A stretch of DNA of 64,000 nucleotides, from assembly GCF_031755915.1 (NCBI RefSeq), contig NC_083380.1:30228501-30292500 (forward strand), in the 5' to 3' direction. Both the position numbers and the translations under genes were made by a program. This DNA comes from Ziziphus jujuba (Eukaryota; Streptophyta; Magnoliopsida; Rosales; Rhamnaceae). The notes under the pieces are model-generated. The model had not been told where the DNA came from. It saw only the letters and a list, made by a program, of their open reading frames with translations, and searched no databases. How positions within the stretch are numbered: position 1 is the stretch's first letter; every line of letters begins with the position of its first letter. This document shows positions 23,930-33,720 of the stretch, piece by piece.

Positions 23930-24882
23930 GATGTGCTACAAAAGCTAAGAGAGACAATATATCAAACATCTACCATCTGCACGATTTCATCAAGGATCCA
24001 TCAAACAAACACATAAAAGTTTACACCCCATATAGTTTAACAAATAGAGAACTCATAAAAAAGACTACAGCAAATCAATATGACATAAAGTATAGCAAAA
24101 TGCTACTGGGAAACACATAGACACAACAATTTAAATTGACTACTATTATTGATTCACATTTTCGCATTGGATTTTTAGTCTTTTTTTTTAAAAAATTATT
24201 TTTGTTTTTTTTTAATAAATTGGGGAGGGGTGATTTAATCACAATCCTTTGGAACAAATTATATCCTCTAAATGTTCTTCATGTATGAAAACACATATAT
24301 ATTTGTAAAAGGATATGCATTAAAATTTCTTGTAAGGATCATTACTCATCAAACTCAGTAAACATATATAATAGAGAATATTGTAACTTACCATGGATGT
24401 TTTGTATTCAACAATATCAACGATTATTTTTTCAAGGCATTCACTTTAAAATTCCCGTGTTATTCTTAGTAGTTCAAATCATGATCTTTTATAATACATT
24501 GTCAATTCCATTGCATTGGTAGTTGAAAAAAATCATCCTATGCTTAAACAATAGCATATGACAAGACAAGTTCCTTATTTCATTACAGCTAAAGTTAGGC
24601 CTGAGGGCTATACAAACAATGCACAACTATGTTGCTGGGGGCATTTGGAATCCTGCCATCCCCATGAAAGAGAATTGGATGATTCTTACAAATTTGGGTT
24701 TGTAACTGGCTTTATGATTTAAGTAGTAGCTATATTTATATTTAGTACGTCTACCACGCCTATGTTTATGTCTCTATTTAGTTCCTGGTCGCAAGCTATA
24801 GAGCTGGTTATGCAAGTACTGCAAGAGCTTTTGGAAATATTCTGAAATAGTAAATTAAAGCTATAGCATTTCTTCTACCATG
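23930..24882. other. RLP 3'-side intergenic block
   Basis: No gene is supported. 23930-24080 matches 30315-30450 (shared CATCAAGGATCCA and AAAAGTTTACACC words), and 24428-24560 matches 7069-7200. This is duplicated cluster DNA interrupted on its left by the two transposons. Confidence 0.65.
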
Positions 24883-24888
24883 TTTATT
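24883..24888 (-). terminator. Candidate polyadenylation signal of the RLP
   Basis: The minus strand has AATAAA (within CTTGAATAAACATGG) about 150 bp after the RLP stop codon, a usual distance for a plant 3' UTR. Confidence 0.45.
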
Positions 24889-25040
24889 CAAGTCGAAGAT
24901 TACAAGCATAGAAAAGAAAGGCAAAAAAGAGAAGGAAAAAAAAAGACCAAGTTCGAAACTAAAGCATATGTACATATATAATAAACAAGAAAAAAGAAAA
25001 CTATCAAGCATAGCAGAGAGAGTTCCACAACTTTCTATCT

Positions 25041-27887
25041 TCAATTTCTTCGATATGTCCTCCACCGTTTCCTTGTGCAATGCATCTTAACCAGCCATCC
25101 ATGCCTCGTTATGATCACCATATCACCAAGAGCCACTCCAGCAACTAGCCCACTTATGAGTCCTATCAACACAACTTTCCATTCAAATTCAAACGAAGAC
25201 TCTGAATTATCATTTTCTTCAAAAACTGAAGGTGTCAGTGATGGGGGATCTAAATCACCACATTTCTTAAGTAGTAGATCACCACATAATCCTGGGTTTC
25301 CTTGAAAGGAACTAGTCTCAAAAGCACTAAACTGTTTCCCTTGAGGTATAGGCCCCGTAAGATTGTTATGAGAAACATTGAAGCATTCGAGAAATCCAAG
25401 TTCCTTTAGTTGCTGAGGGATCTGCCCTGAGAGCTTGTTTTGAGAGAGGTCCAATGATTCTAGAACTGTTAAATTTCCTAAAGATGATGGGATGCAACCA
25501 GTGAGAATGTTATTTGAAAGGTTTAATGAGTAAAGGCCTTTTAGGTTTCCAAACAATTCAGAAATCTCTCCTTTAAATCTATTGCTTGACATATCAATAA
25601 AAGTAAAGATATCTAGGATGGCACCATAGTATCTCTTTACCCCTTTGGAGGTGATTGTGATTGCATAACGATTTTCAACATGGGTCAAACCAATTTCAGC
25701 AAAAGTATAGTTCAACATTACACTCAAATATGTCAAAGGACTGGGATTGATATCCTTCATGGCATTCCAGCTGAAAATGTAATCTGATGGCAATTTACCT
25801 GTGAAATTATTAAAAGAGATATCAATTACTTGCAACTTGGGGAACTCCAAGTAGTTTTGGGGTTGCCCAATCACACCGTAGAACCCATTATGTTGAAGTA
25901 TGAGAATCTTCAACACCGGAAGAGATCCCAACCAAGATGGAAAAACATCCCTAAGTTGATTGTTCGAGACAACAATACCTTCAAGCATCATACAATTGGA
26001 CAATGTTCGTGGTAGCTGCCCCTGCAACTTATTGTAACTGAGATCAATTATTCTCAAGTTGCTTGCACTGTTGCTGCATATTTTAGGAATGGTGCCCTGA
26101 AAGAAATTGTTTCTTAAACTCAACACATCCAAAGAATAGCTTAAGTTTCCAAAACATTTTGGAATTGTACCAGTCAAGGTGTTATCAGACAAGTCAAGAA
26201 AGTATAGATAGCTTGGATTGCAGAACATAGGTGAGATTTCTCCACTTAGCATGTTATTTGATGCATTATAACTCAAGATGGATGGGGGAGGAATTGGTAG
26301 TACTCCTTGCAACATGTTAAATGAAACAATGTATACTTGCAAGTTAACCCAAGGAAGAATTGCAGGTTGAGAGCCTGTTAAGAAGTTGTTGGCAATGTTC
26401 AAGAGACGAAAAGTGTCTATACTTGTATTCCACATCCATTCAGGTATTTCAGCCCTTATCTTGTTATTATGAAGTACCAACACCTCGAGTTCATTCTGAT
26501 GCCTAAGAAAATCAGGGAATGTATTCAAGTTGCATGAACCCAATTCCAACCTCTTGAATTTTGAAATTGTTGCATTTTTGTTTCCCTTCATAATGAATAC
26601 GGACAAACTATTTTCACCCAGGGTTAGATTCGTGAGAAATTTCATGCCAAAAAACATGTCAAATTTCAAAATGCCACTTAAATTGTTAGCACGTAGATAA
26701 AGAGTCTCAAGGTTGATGATGTCAGATAATGATTGTGGAACAAGACCATAGAATTGGTTATGTCCAAGTAGGAGTGTATTTAGTTTGGTGAGGTTTCCTA
26801 GCCAAGGTGGGATTGGACCAGTCATATGATTACTAAAGAGATATAATGAAGTCAGTTGGGTAAGATTTTGAAGAGAAGAGGGAATGCGACCAGCAAAATT
26901 GTTATGCCTAAGGTGTATAGTGGTAAGTTGGGCAAGTTTTCCAAGTGAAGATGGAACAAACCCTGAAAAATTGCAGCCATCAACATCTAATAGATCCAAT
27001 GAATCAAGCATTTGGATTGAGGAAGGTAGGATTCCAGAAAATCCACTTTTACTAAGTATCAATTCTTTAAGAGGACTTTTATGTTTGAATTCAGGCAAAT
27101 AACCCTTGAGATTCCTATTGGATCCTACATCAAGATATCTTAGATTTGGCAATTGAAAAGTGGTTGCAGGAAATTCTCCATGCAACCCGCAATTCAAAAG
27201 AAATAGTGATGTCAAAGAAGTGAAGTTTGAAAGGAAATTGGGTACTATGGATGAGATGTTTACATAACTGAGATCAAGAACTTCTAGACCTGTCAAATTT
27301 TGCAGTAGGCTACTCAAATTTGGATTTTTAAGTTCCAAAACCTTTTGCTCAACATTTTCATTGTAATTGAAAGACAGGTCTAGTTGTGATAACTTAAACA
27401 AGTGTGAAATTTCTTTTGGAATTTGACCTCGAAAAGAAGACCTTGATAGGTTGAGATAAGTTAGGCCTGAAAGTTTCCCAATAGCAAAAGGAATTTCAGA
27501 GTAATTGAAATTATTACCAGCAAGGTTCAACCTTTGAAGATGAACAAGATTGAAAAGAGTGCTGTTGGAGTTGATAGAGCCAAATAAACAACCTCTACTA
27601 AGATCAAGGCCAATCACACGACCAGTTTCCTCATCACACTGGACTCCATCCCACGAGCAGCAATTGCTTGCATTTACTCCAAGAGATTTCCATTGCAAAA
27701 CCTTGGGATCACAGAGAGAACCAGATTTGTTAATGAGGAAGCTTTCTTTGAACTCCAACAAGGAAGATCTTTCATTATCATGGCAAAATGACTGAACAAA
27801 AGTAATATTTTTTGGAACCACAATATGCAACACCAAAAGCTTTAAAAATACACAAAAAATTGGCACTAAACACAGTGACAACCCCAT
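25041..27887 (-). CDS. Leucine-rich-repeat receptor-like protein, Cf/Ve type
   Basis: A single uninterrupted 948-residue frame, the usual size and intron-less form of this family. It has a hydrophobic signal peptide (about 1-33); an N-terminal cap with paired cysteines (NCCSWDGVQCD, about 75-85); about 25 leucine-rich repeats; an island region (starting after SDYIFSW and including YAITITSKGVKRYYG); four more repeats; the NPGLCGDLLLKKC cap; an acidic stretch; a transmembrane helix (about 905-926) with a GxxxGxxxG pattern; and a 22-residue basic tail. There is no kinase domain. Such proteins sit in the plasma membrane, bind apoplastic ligands and signal through SOBIR1/BAK1-type kinases (family knowledge). 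The GxxxG pattern fits SOBIR1 pairing. The ligand is unknown; a developmental role as in CLAVATA2 is possible but less likely in a tandem cluster. The start is the first ATG and gives a proper signal peptide. Confidence 0.95.
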   Translation of the reverse strand: MGLSLCLVPIFCVFLKLLVLHIVVPKNITFVQSFCHDNERSSLLEFKESFLINKSGSLCDPKVLQWKSLGVNASNCCSWDGVQCDEETGRVIGLDLSRGCLFGSINSNSTLFNLVHLQRLNLAGNNFNYSEIPFAIGKLSGLTYLNLSRSSFRGQIPKEISHLFKLSQLDLSFNYNENVEQKVLELKNPNLSSLLQNLTGLEVLDLSYVNISSIVPNFLSNFTSLTSLFLLNCGLHGEFPATTFQLPNLRYLDVGSNRNLKGYLPEFKHKSPLKELILSKSGFSGILPSSIQMLDSLDLLDVDGCNFSGFVPSSLGKLAQLTTIHLRHNNFAGRIPSSLQNLTQLTSLYLFSNHMTGPIPPWLGNLTKLNTLLLGHNQFYGLVPQSLSDIINLETLYLRANNLSGILKFDMFFGMKFLTNLTLGENSLSVFIMKGNKNATISKFKRLELGSCNLNTFPDFLRHQNELEVLVLHNNKIRAEIPEWMWNTSIDTFRLLNIANNFLTGSQPAILPWVNLQVYIVSFNMLQGVLPIPPPSILSYNASNNMLSGEISPMFCNPSYLYFLDLSDNTLTGTIPKCFGNLSYSLDVLSLRNNFFQGTIPKICSNSASNLRIIDLSYNKLQGQLPRTLSNCMMLEGIVVSNNQLRDVFPSWLGSLPVLKILILQHNGFYGVIGQPQNYLEFPKLQVIDISFNNFTGKLPSDYIFSWNAMKDINPSPLTYLSVMLNYTFAEIGLTHVENRYAITITSKGVKRYYGAILDIFTFIDMSSNRFKGEISELFGNLKGLYSLNLSNNILTGCIPSSLGNLTVLESLDLSQNKLSGQIPQQLKELGFLECFNVSHNNLTGPIPQGKQFSAFETSSFQGNPGLCGDLLLKKCGDLDPPSLTPSVFEENDNSESSFEFEWKVVLIGLISGLVAGVALGDMVIITRHGWLVKMHCTRKRWRTYRRN

Positions 27888-27948
27888 AACACTTTGATTT
27901 TTCCCCCCTTTCTCTTAGAAAAGCTTGGAGGTTCTAATAAGAGAGCAT

Positions 27949-27957
27949 CTTATATAG
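27949..27957 (-). promoter_or_regulatory. TATA box of the RLP gene
   Basis: The minus strand reads CTATATAAG about 62 bp before the start codon, implying a short leader of about 30 bases. Confidence 0.6.
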
Positions 27958-29180
27958 AGGCATGGAGAAGCTTCTTGCGTAGTCAAAAAGTTATTTATTT
28001 CCTGTAGACCGAAATAGACTGGTAAGGGGATTTTATAACTACAAAATATAAATTTAAGTTTCATGTATTTCCGTTGAGTATGGGGAGCATGTTTGTAAAT
28101 AAGAAAGTTTTCTTATGCAGATTTGTTAATGAGAAATTTGCTGGGAAGTTCTACCAATTAAAGTGCTTATTTTGCAGCCAACATTTTATTTATTTCTTCT
28201 AGACCAAAATAGATAGATAGAGACATTTTACAACTACAAAATATAAAAGTTGAGTGTCTGTGCCGTATAGTTATTTATTTTTTTTAAGATGCACTTTGAT
28301 TCCAAGTAATAGCTCGCTAGTTACAGATTAAGTCAACTCATCTGAAAATGCCAAGTTTATAAACCAATGAAAGATTTCCAAGAAAGGAAAAACAAACAAT
28401 CAAGAAATAGATCGGTCATCCCAAACACTAAATAATTCATTTCTTACATCATGCTATGTTCAATATATGTGGGAGAGACTTATCTACCAAAGAGTGCTTT
28501 AACTTATGTTGAATACCACCGATCCCAAAAGCTCAAGCTAATGAAAGATGGATTTTCATTTGATTTATATTTTTTTCTAACACTCCCCCTTTCAGTTGAT
28601 TTATATTTCTCTTAATATTCCTCTTTAAATGTAGACCCCCTTAAATTATTTATTTATTTTGGGTGGAGTTTTTGAACCGATAAAAGATAGACTTTCATTT
28701 AATTTTATATTTCTCTCTAGCATCTTCCAACCATGCACATTTGGTCTCCTATTTTCGATTGTCTTTTGCACTTTTCTATGTGGATCGCTCGACTTTCTCG
28801 AATTTCTGTAATTGTATGTTGAAAAAATAGAAAAGATAAAAATAAAAACAAAAATTTTCAGACACCAAGGAAAATATACAAAAGTCACGGATTATTGCAA
28901 AAATTGTATGTTGATAAAATTGAAAAATAACTCAAATATTATTATTCATGATAACTGTCTTGTTACATTTACCAGGGACACCTATCTATAGGCCACATAA
29001 AAGCATAAAAAGAAATAAATAAAAAAATAAAAAAGGAAAACATCTTCCAATTTCCTAATCTAATTAGACTAGCCCCTAATAAATTAAAATAAATGAGATT
29101 AAAAATTATATTTTTTTATTTCCTAATTAAAGCTAATTCAAATGTACATCTAACAAATAGTATTTTACTATAAGGATATA
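27958..29180. other. RLP upstream region without genes
   Basis: No supported coding frame. It contains copies of the RLP-flank words seen elsewhere (28330-28400; 28730-28830 with CCAACCATG and CTATGTGGAT) and long AT-rich stretches. Confidence 0.6.
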
Positions 29181-29184
29181 CATC

Positions 29185-29365
29185 AAATCAAATATATCAT
29201 ATTTTTCTACTACATTAGCCAGGCTAGGAAATGCCACGATTTTAACCAATCCAAGAAAGCAAATATATATATATATATATATAAATCAAATATATCATAT
29301 TTTTCTACTACATCAGCGAGGCTAGAAAATGCCAAGATTTCAACCAATCTAAGAAAGAAAATATA
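29185..29365. repeat. Tandem duplication, ~96 bp
   Basis: Two copies (29185-29283, 29284-29365) of a unit with ATCATATTTTTCTACTACAT, GCTAG(A/G)AAATGCCA and CCAAT(C/T)(C/T)AAGAAAG, separated by an AT microsatellite. Looser relatives lie at 7430-7500 and 31930-32000. Confidence 0.7.
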
Positions 29366-29416
29366 TATAGTCCATCTATAGTGTAAAAGTCTGCATGTTT
29401 TTATCATGTGCACCAT

Positions 29417-29508
29417 AATATTGACGATGGTTTTTGAAAAAATCATTATCAATACTATTACACAAAAATAAATATTGATGATAATTTTTTCAAAAATCAT
29501 CATTTTTG
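29417..29508. repeat. Short hairpin, possible mini-MITE
   Basis: Arms 29417-29454 and 29472-29508 are near-complementary around TTTTTGAAAAAATCATTATCA and its inverse, with a loop of about 17 bases. It could fold as RNA or be a small transposon relic. Confidence 0.5.
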
Positions 29509-29580
29509 AAACGTTTCGTACCATAAAATAGTGCAGAAGTCCACATCGTAGAACTCCATTATATATATATATATATATAT

Positions 29581-30110
29581 GCCTGATTTCTTTTACAATG
29601 TTGGATATATATATTTATACATATATATATATATATATATTGTTTTTCTTTCAATCAGTTGCTATGATGAATAATATGAGAGACTTATTTACCAAAGTTC
29701 ACTTCATGGTCCAACCAGACACGTCATGTTTTTCCATCTGCAACTTTCTATGTGAAAGATCCTACTTTACCAAATTCATTGAATATTATGCCGGAAAAAC
29801 AAAAAAAAGAAAATTTTCAAACATGAAAATGAATATACAATATTATATGCCAGATTTCTTTTGCAATGTTGAATATATATGTATATATAGTTTTTTTGAA
29901 TTAGTTGCTATGTTGAATAATGTGAGAGACTTATTTACCAAAGTTCACTTCATGATCCAACCTGACACGTCATGGTTTCCCATCTGCAACTTTCTACGTG
30001 AAAGACCTGATTTTACCAAATCTATTGAATTATATTGGAAAAACAAAAAACGAAAATTTTCAAACATGAAAAAGAATATAAAACATTCATAGATTAAAGT
30101 CTCAAACAAA
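29581..30110. repeat. Tandem ~265-bp repeat of RLP-flank sequence
   Basis: Two copies (about 29581-29845 and 29846-30110), each with GATTTCTTTT(A/G)CAATGTTG, GAGAGACTTATTTACCAAAG, a GACACGTCATG word and CCATCTGCAACTTTCTA. A third relative lies at 7555-7710. Reading frames across it are not conserved and do not look coding. Confidence 0.75.
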
Positions 30111-30289
30111 AAAAAGAAAATATCTTGATATCTTTTTAGTAAGGTATATATGTTGCATAGTTTTTTGAAAGATAGGTAATTGCAACCCAGTAGAAACAGA
30201 GGTAAACTGGTTTAATTAAAATTTTTTGTCATTTGCTAATATAAGAAATTCATGATCTAAGAAACAGAAAAGAACGCGTAATTATAAAA

Positions 30290-30330
30290 TTCATGTGTAT
30301 TACGTACATACATATAAATGATGTTGTGCA
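30290..30330. other. Paralogous empty insertion site
   Basis: This locus is a copy of the sequence that, in the neighbouring duplicate, is split by the gypsy element and the foldback. AATTCATGTG here equals 7901-7910, and ATGATGTTGTGCAAAA here equals about 23928-23943. The uninterrupted state is about 30 bp. Confidence 0.7.
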
Positions 30331-31139
30331 AAACCCAAGTGAGACAATACATCAAACCTTTGTCATGTCGTGTGCACAATTTCGTCAAGGATCCAACAAA
30401 CAAACATATAAAAGTTTACACCACACATAGTATAATGAACAAAGAACTCAGGAAATAAATTGTAGGACACACACATCCATGGGACAATTTAATTGATTAC
30501 TATTATCAGTTCACTTTTTTCGATTATATTTATAGTTTTAAGGAGTAAAAAAACAAAAAAAAAAAAAAAAACAAAAAAAAATTGAAACCAATTGATAAAT
30601 AGCCACATCAATAGTGGATTTTACTGATGATGATTACCAATGGCAATAACTAGCAAAACTCTAAAAGACTTAGCAAACTACCAGCAACAAATCACAGTAA
30701 CTATAGAAAGATATTACCACAAAGAATCATTTTAATAGCTATGAAAGAAAAGACAACCATGGCTATCAAGTTCAATAGAATAGTTTTAAGAAATTAAATA
30801 GCAATATAAAAAAAAAAAAGGAGAAGAAGAAAAAAGAAACAAAAAAAAAAAAAAAAAAGGTTTATGAGTCAACTAGCTAGCTAACACTATGAATTAATTG
30901 GAAAGCATCTAATGAACAAAACAGGGGTAACTTTTTCCACTTTTGCGTTACTTATTTATATTATCACATTATTGTTTTCATAAACTTAAATGCTTTTTCT
31001 TTTTCTTTTTCCTTTTATTTATTTTTTTTTTTTAGTAATATCAACATAGTTCAAATGTCTCCCATGTATATATGCATCTTGGGAAAGTATTGTATGATTG
31101 AAAAATTATAGCATGTGATTTTTATAACTGGTCTTAGTT

Positions 31140-31700
31140 GAAAAGCATATTTTTGAACGGTGAACAAGTAAAACAACCTGAATTATTGTATATTTCTTAC
31201 TTTTATCTTCTTCTTCTTCTTTTTTTCTTCTTCTTCTTCCTTTTTTTTTCTTTTTTTTTTTTTTTCTTTTTCTGTTTGTTTTGTTTTGACCGTCAATCCC
31301 TCATCTGCTTATGTTTTTATCAGAATTCTTAAAGACCAAATGTCTAACAAATTGTGAGGTGCAATTGTTTTTTAGCATAGATGTGATCAACTCAAGCATA
31401 TGTCGGATGGTCATTGAAGCAACTACCTCAATATGATATTTAAAAAAAAAAAAACTACATTAGAGGATGCTTTTTAATGAATTCTTCATATTTCATTTCA
31501 ATCCATATCTTGCAGCTTTAATTTTTCAAGATTTCTCTTATTAATTATTAGATTATAATTTTCTTGTTCGCAGTGTTTGATCAGAAAGCACAGTAATAAG
31601 TTAAACAATTCAGCCGCTTTACTAATCAGGATGCTGTAAGCTAGTTCGTGAGTATATCGTTCATTCTCAACAGTCAACACAATGTTCTTCTTTCGACAAT
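31140..31700 (+). pseudogene. RPB4-like pseudogene, older copy
   Basis: Degenerate duplicate of 37200-37780. Exon-2-like sequence at about 31320-31435 encodes EFLKTKCLTNCEV before losing frame. Exon-3-like sequence at about 31579-31660 keeps a phenylalanine-rich core ending FTNQDAV but has adjacent TAA and TAG stops. The 5' flank (31060-31140) also matches 37130-37230, so the copies arose by segmental duplication. Exons 4-6 were not found downstream. No product is possible. The identity rests mainly on the better copy. Confidence 0.7.
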
Positions 31701-32149
31701 GTTGCATAGTTCCAGGACTAGTTTAGCTACCTGTTCCTCAGTTTCAATGTGATTATGATGTCCTAGTAAGTAGTAACTGCATCTTCTTTGGAAAAGATTA
31801 TGGTACATGTAGCCAAAAATTTACTTATTTTTTGTATACGTCCTTTGAGTCATATTATCTATAGTTGCTTGTTTGTGTCCTATAGGTCCTTTGAGTCAAC
31901 TAATGATAAAAGAGCTTGATGCTTTCAGATTTAGTCAAGTCGTCTCTGGGAGGCTTGAAAATGCCAGGACTTAAGCCAATGTATTATCTCCAAGAAAGCA
32001 AAAACAAGTAATTAAGAAATAGATGAGTCACCACAAACTTAATAATTCATTTCTTACATCTAGCAAAAACGCACTGTCAACGTCCAACCACACACGTTTT
32101 GGTCCCACATTTTTCTTATCACTTGACTTCCTTGAATATATTGATTCAC

Positions 32150-32815
32150 AAAACAAAAAAAGTCAATTTCGGGGCCTATTCCATATTCACTAGGCAAACT
32201 TACACAACTCACTTTCCTATACCTTGGACAGAACAACTTTTCAGGACTATTCCATCTTCACTAGGCAAGCTTACCCAACTTACTTTTCCAAATTTTTCAG
32301 AGAACAGCTTTAGCGGTCATATTCCGTGCTCTTTTCAAAATCTTACCCGCCTCATGGCATTAGTTCTTTGTTATAACCAAATACGTGGTCCAATCCCATC
32401 ATTATCTAACCTTAATAATTTAAACTTCCTAGATTTTTTATATAACCAGTTGCATGGTCTTGCTTCTCAATCATTATCTAACCTCATGAATCTTGAGACT
32501 CTTTATCTATATCCTAACAAATTAAATGGCACTTTGAAATTTGACATGTTTTTCAGCATGAAAAGTCTTGCATACCTAGATCTTTGTGAAAATACTTTGT
32601 CGCTAATTTTAGCAAAGGAAATAAAAATGTAACAAGTTCAAAATTCAAGCATTTAGGATTCAAGTCATGCAACTTAAGTGAATTCCCATATTTTATTAGG
32701 CATCAAAATGAGTTGGAGCGGTTGTCACTTGTTGAAAACCAGATCTGCTGTGAAATACCTAAATGGATGTGGTACAGGCATAGACACTTTGGTCAGCTTC
32801 AACATTGCAACCGTG
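32150..32815 (+). pseudogene. RLP copy D, central repeats (inverted part)
   Basis: On the plus strand this encodes leucine-rich repeats matching the middle of the intact RLP: the PSSLGKLTQL region, SQSLSNLMNLETLYL, a TLKFDMFF stretch, then in another frame the region equivalent to RHQNELEVL and EIPEWMW. Frames are broken at about 32630 and 32780. It faces the opposite way from its own N-terminal half at 32816-33460, so an inversion breakpoint lies at about 32815. Confidence 0.85.
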
Positions 32816-33460
32816 AAAATCTAATAGATCCAATGAGTCAAGCATTTGGATTGAAGAAGTTAAGCTTCCAGAGTCAGGAATATATATAACACGTGAGATT
32901 GCCATTGGAACTTACATATAGAATTCTAAGGTTTGGCAATTGAAAAACTCCTGTAGGAAATTCACCCTGCAACTCACAATCATAAAGCATTATAGATGTC
33001 AAAGAAGTAAAATTAGCAAGAAAATCAGGTACCCTAGATGATAAATCTACTTCACTGAGATCAAGTACTTCTAAATTAGATAGATTTTGTACTAAGCAAC
33101 CTAAATTGGGACTTTTAAGTTTCGAAAAGATTGAGTCAACATTTTCATTGTAATAGAAAGACAAGTCAAGATGTGAGAACTTATACAAGTGTGAAATTTC
33201 TAGAGGAATTTGACCCCAAAAAAAAAAAGAATGAGATAGGTTGAGATAAGTAAGGCCCAAAAGTTTGCCAATAGCAACAGGAATTTCAGAGGAACTGAAA
33301 TCATTATCAGCAAGGTTTAGGCTCTGAAGGTGAGCAAGATTGAAAAGGGTCCTGCTGGAGTTGATAGAGCCAAATAAAAAACAACTACTAACATCAAGAC
33401 CAATCAAATTACCAGTCTCCCCATCACACTGGACGCCATCCCATAAGCAGCAAATACGAA
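32816..33460 (-). pseudogene. RLP copy D, N-terminal part
   Basis: On the minus strand this carries the N-terminal cap (WDGVQCDGETGN) and the first repeats, with words shared with the intact gene such as LFNLAHLQSLNLA, EISHLYKF and PNLRILYVSS. The signal peptide is missing: coding similarity stops at about 33460 and joins directly to the RLP 5' flank block (33465-33720). Together with 32150-32815 it is one RLP broken by inversion and deletion. Confidence 0.85.
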
Positions 33461-33464
33461 AGCT

Positions 33465-33720
33465 TCTTTTATGGTCAAGTCATAGGCTATTAAAAGTATT
33501 AATGGACATATAACTGCACTGGGACATTGCAGCCTCCAAAGATGACTCGACTAGCTAGAAATAATTTAGCCATTTCTTAAAAGAAAAGAAAAGAAAAGCA
33601 TCCTACGGTGGTGAAAAATTTGTATGCGTCAATGGTACTGGAGCAGCTTGTACCTCTCCTACTACCTCATTTGAAATTGGCCAGCTCACTTATCTTGTCA
33701 TTTAATTTTATCTTAGACAT
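33465..33720. repeat. Duplicated RLP 5'-flank block (second copy)
   Basis: Nearly identical to 715-975. See that entry; the AAAGAAAAG run is slightly expanded here. Confidence 0.75.

Noticed and set aside
25075..25305. Plus-strand frame opposite the RLP 3' end
   Set aside because: It is antisense shadow coding of the RLP; the same happens at 12-200 opposite copy A.
31138..31332. 64-codon Phe/Leu-rich frame
   Set aside because: It is generated by a CTT/T-rich intronic tract of the RPB4 pseudogene copy.
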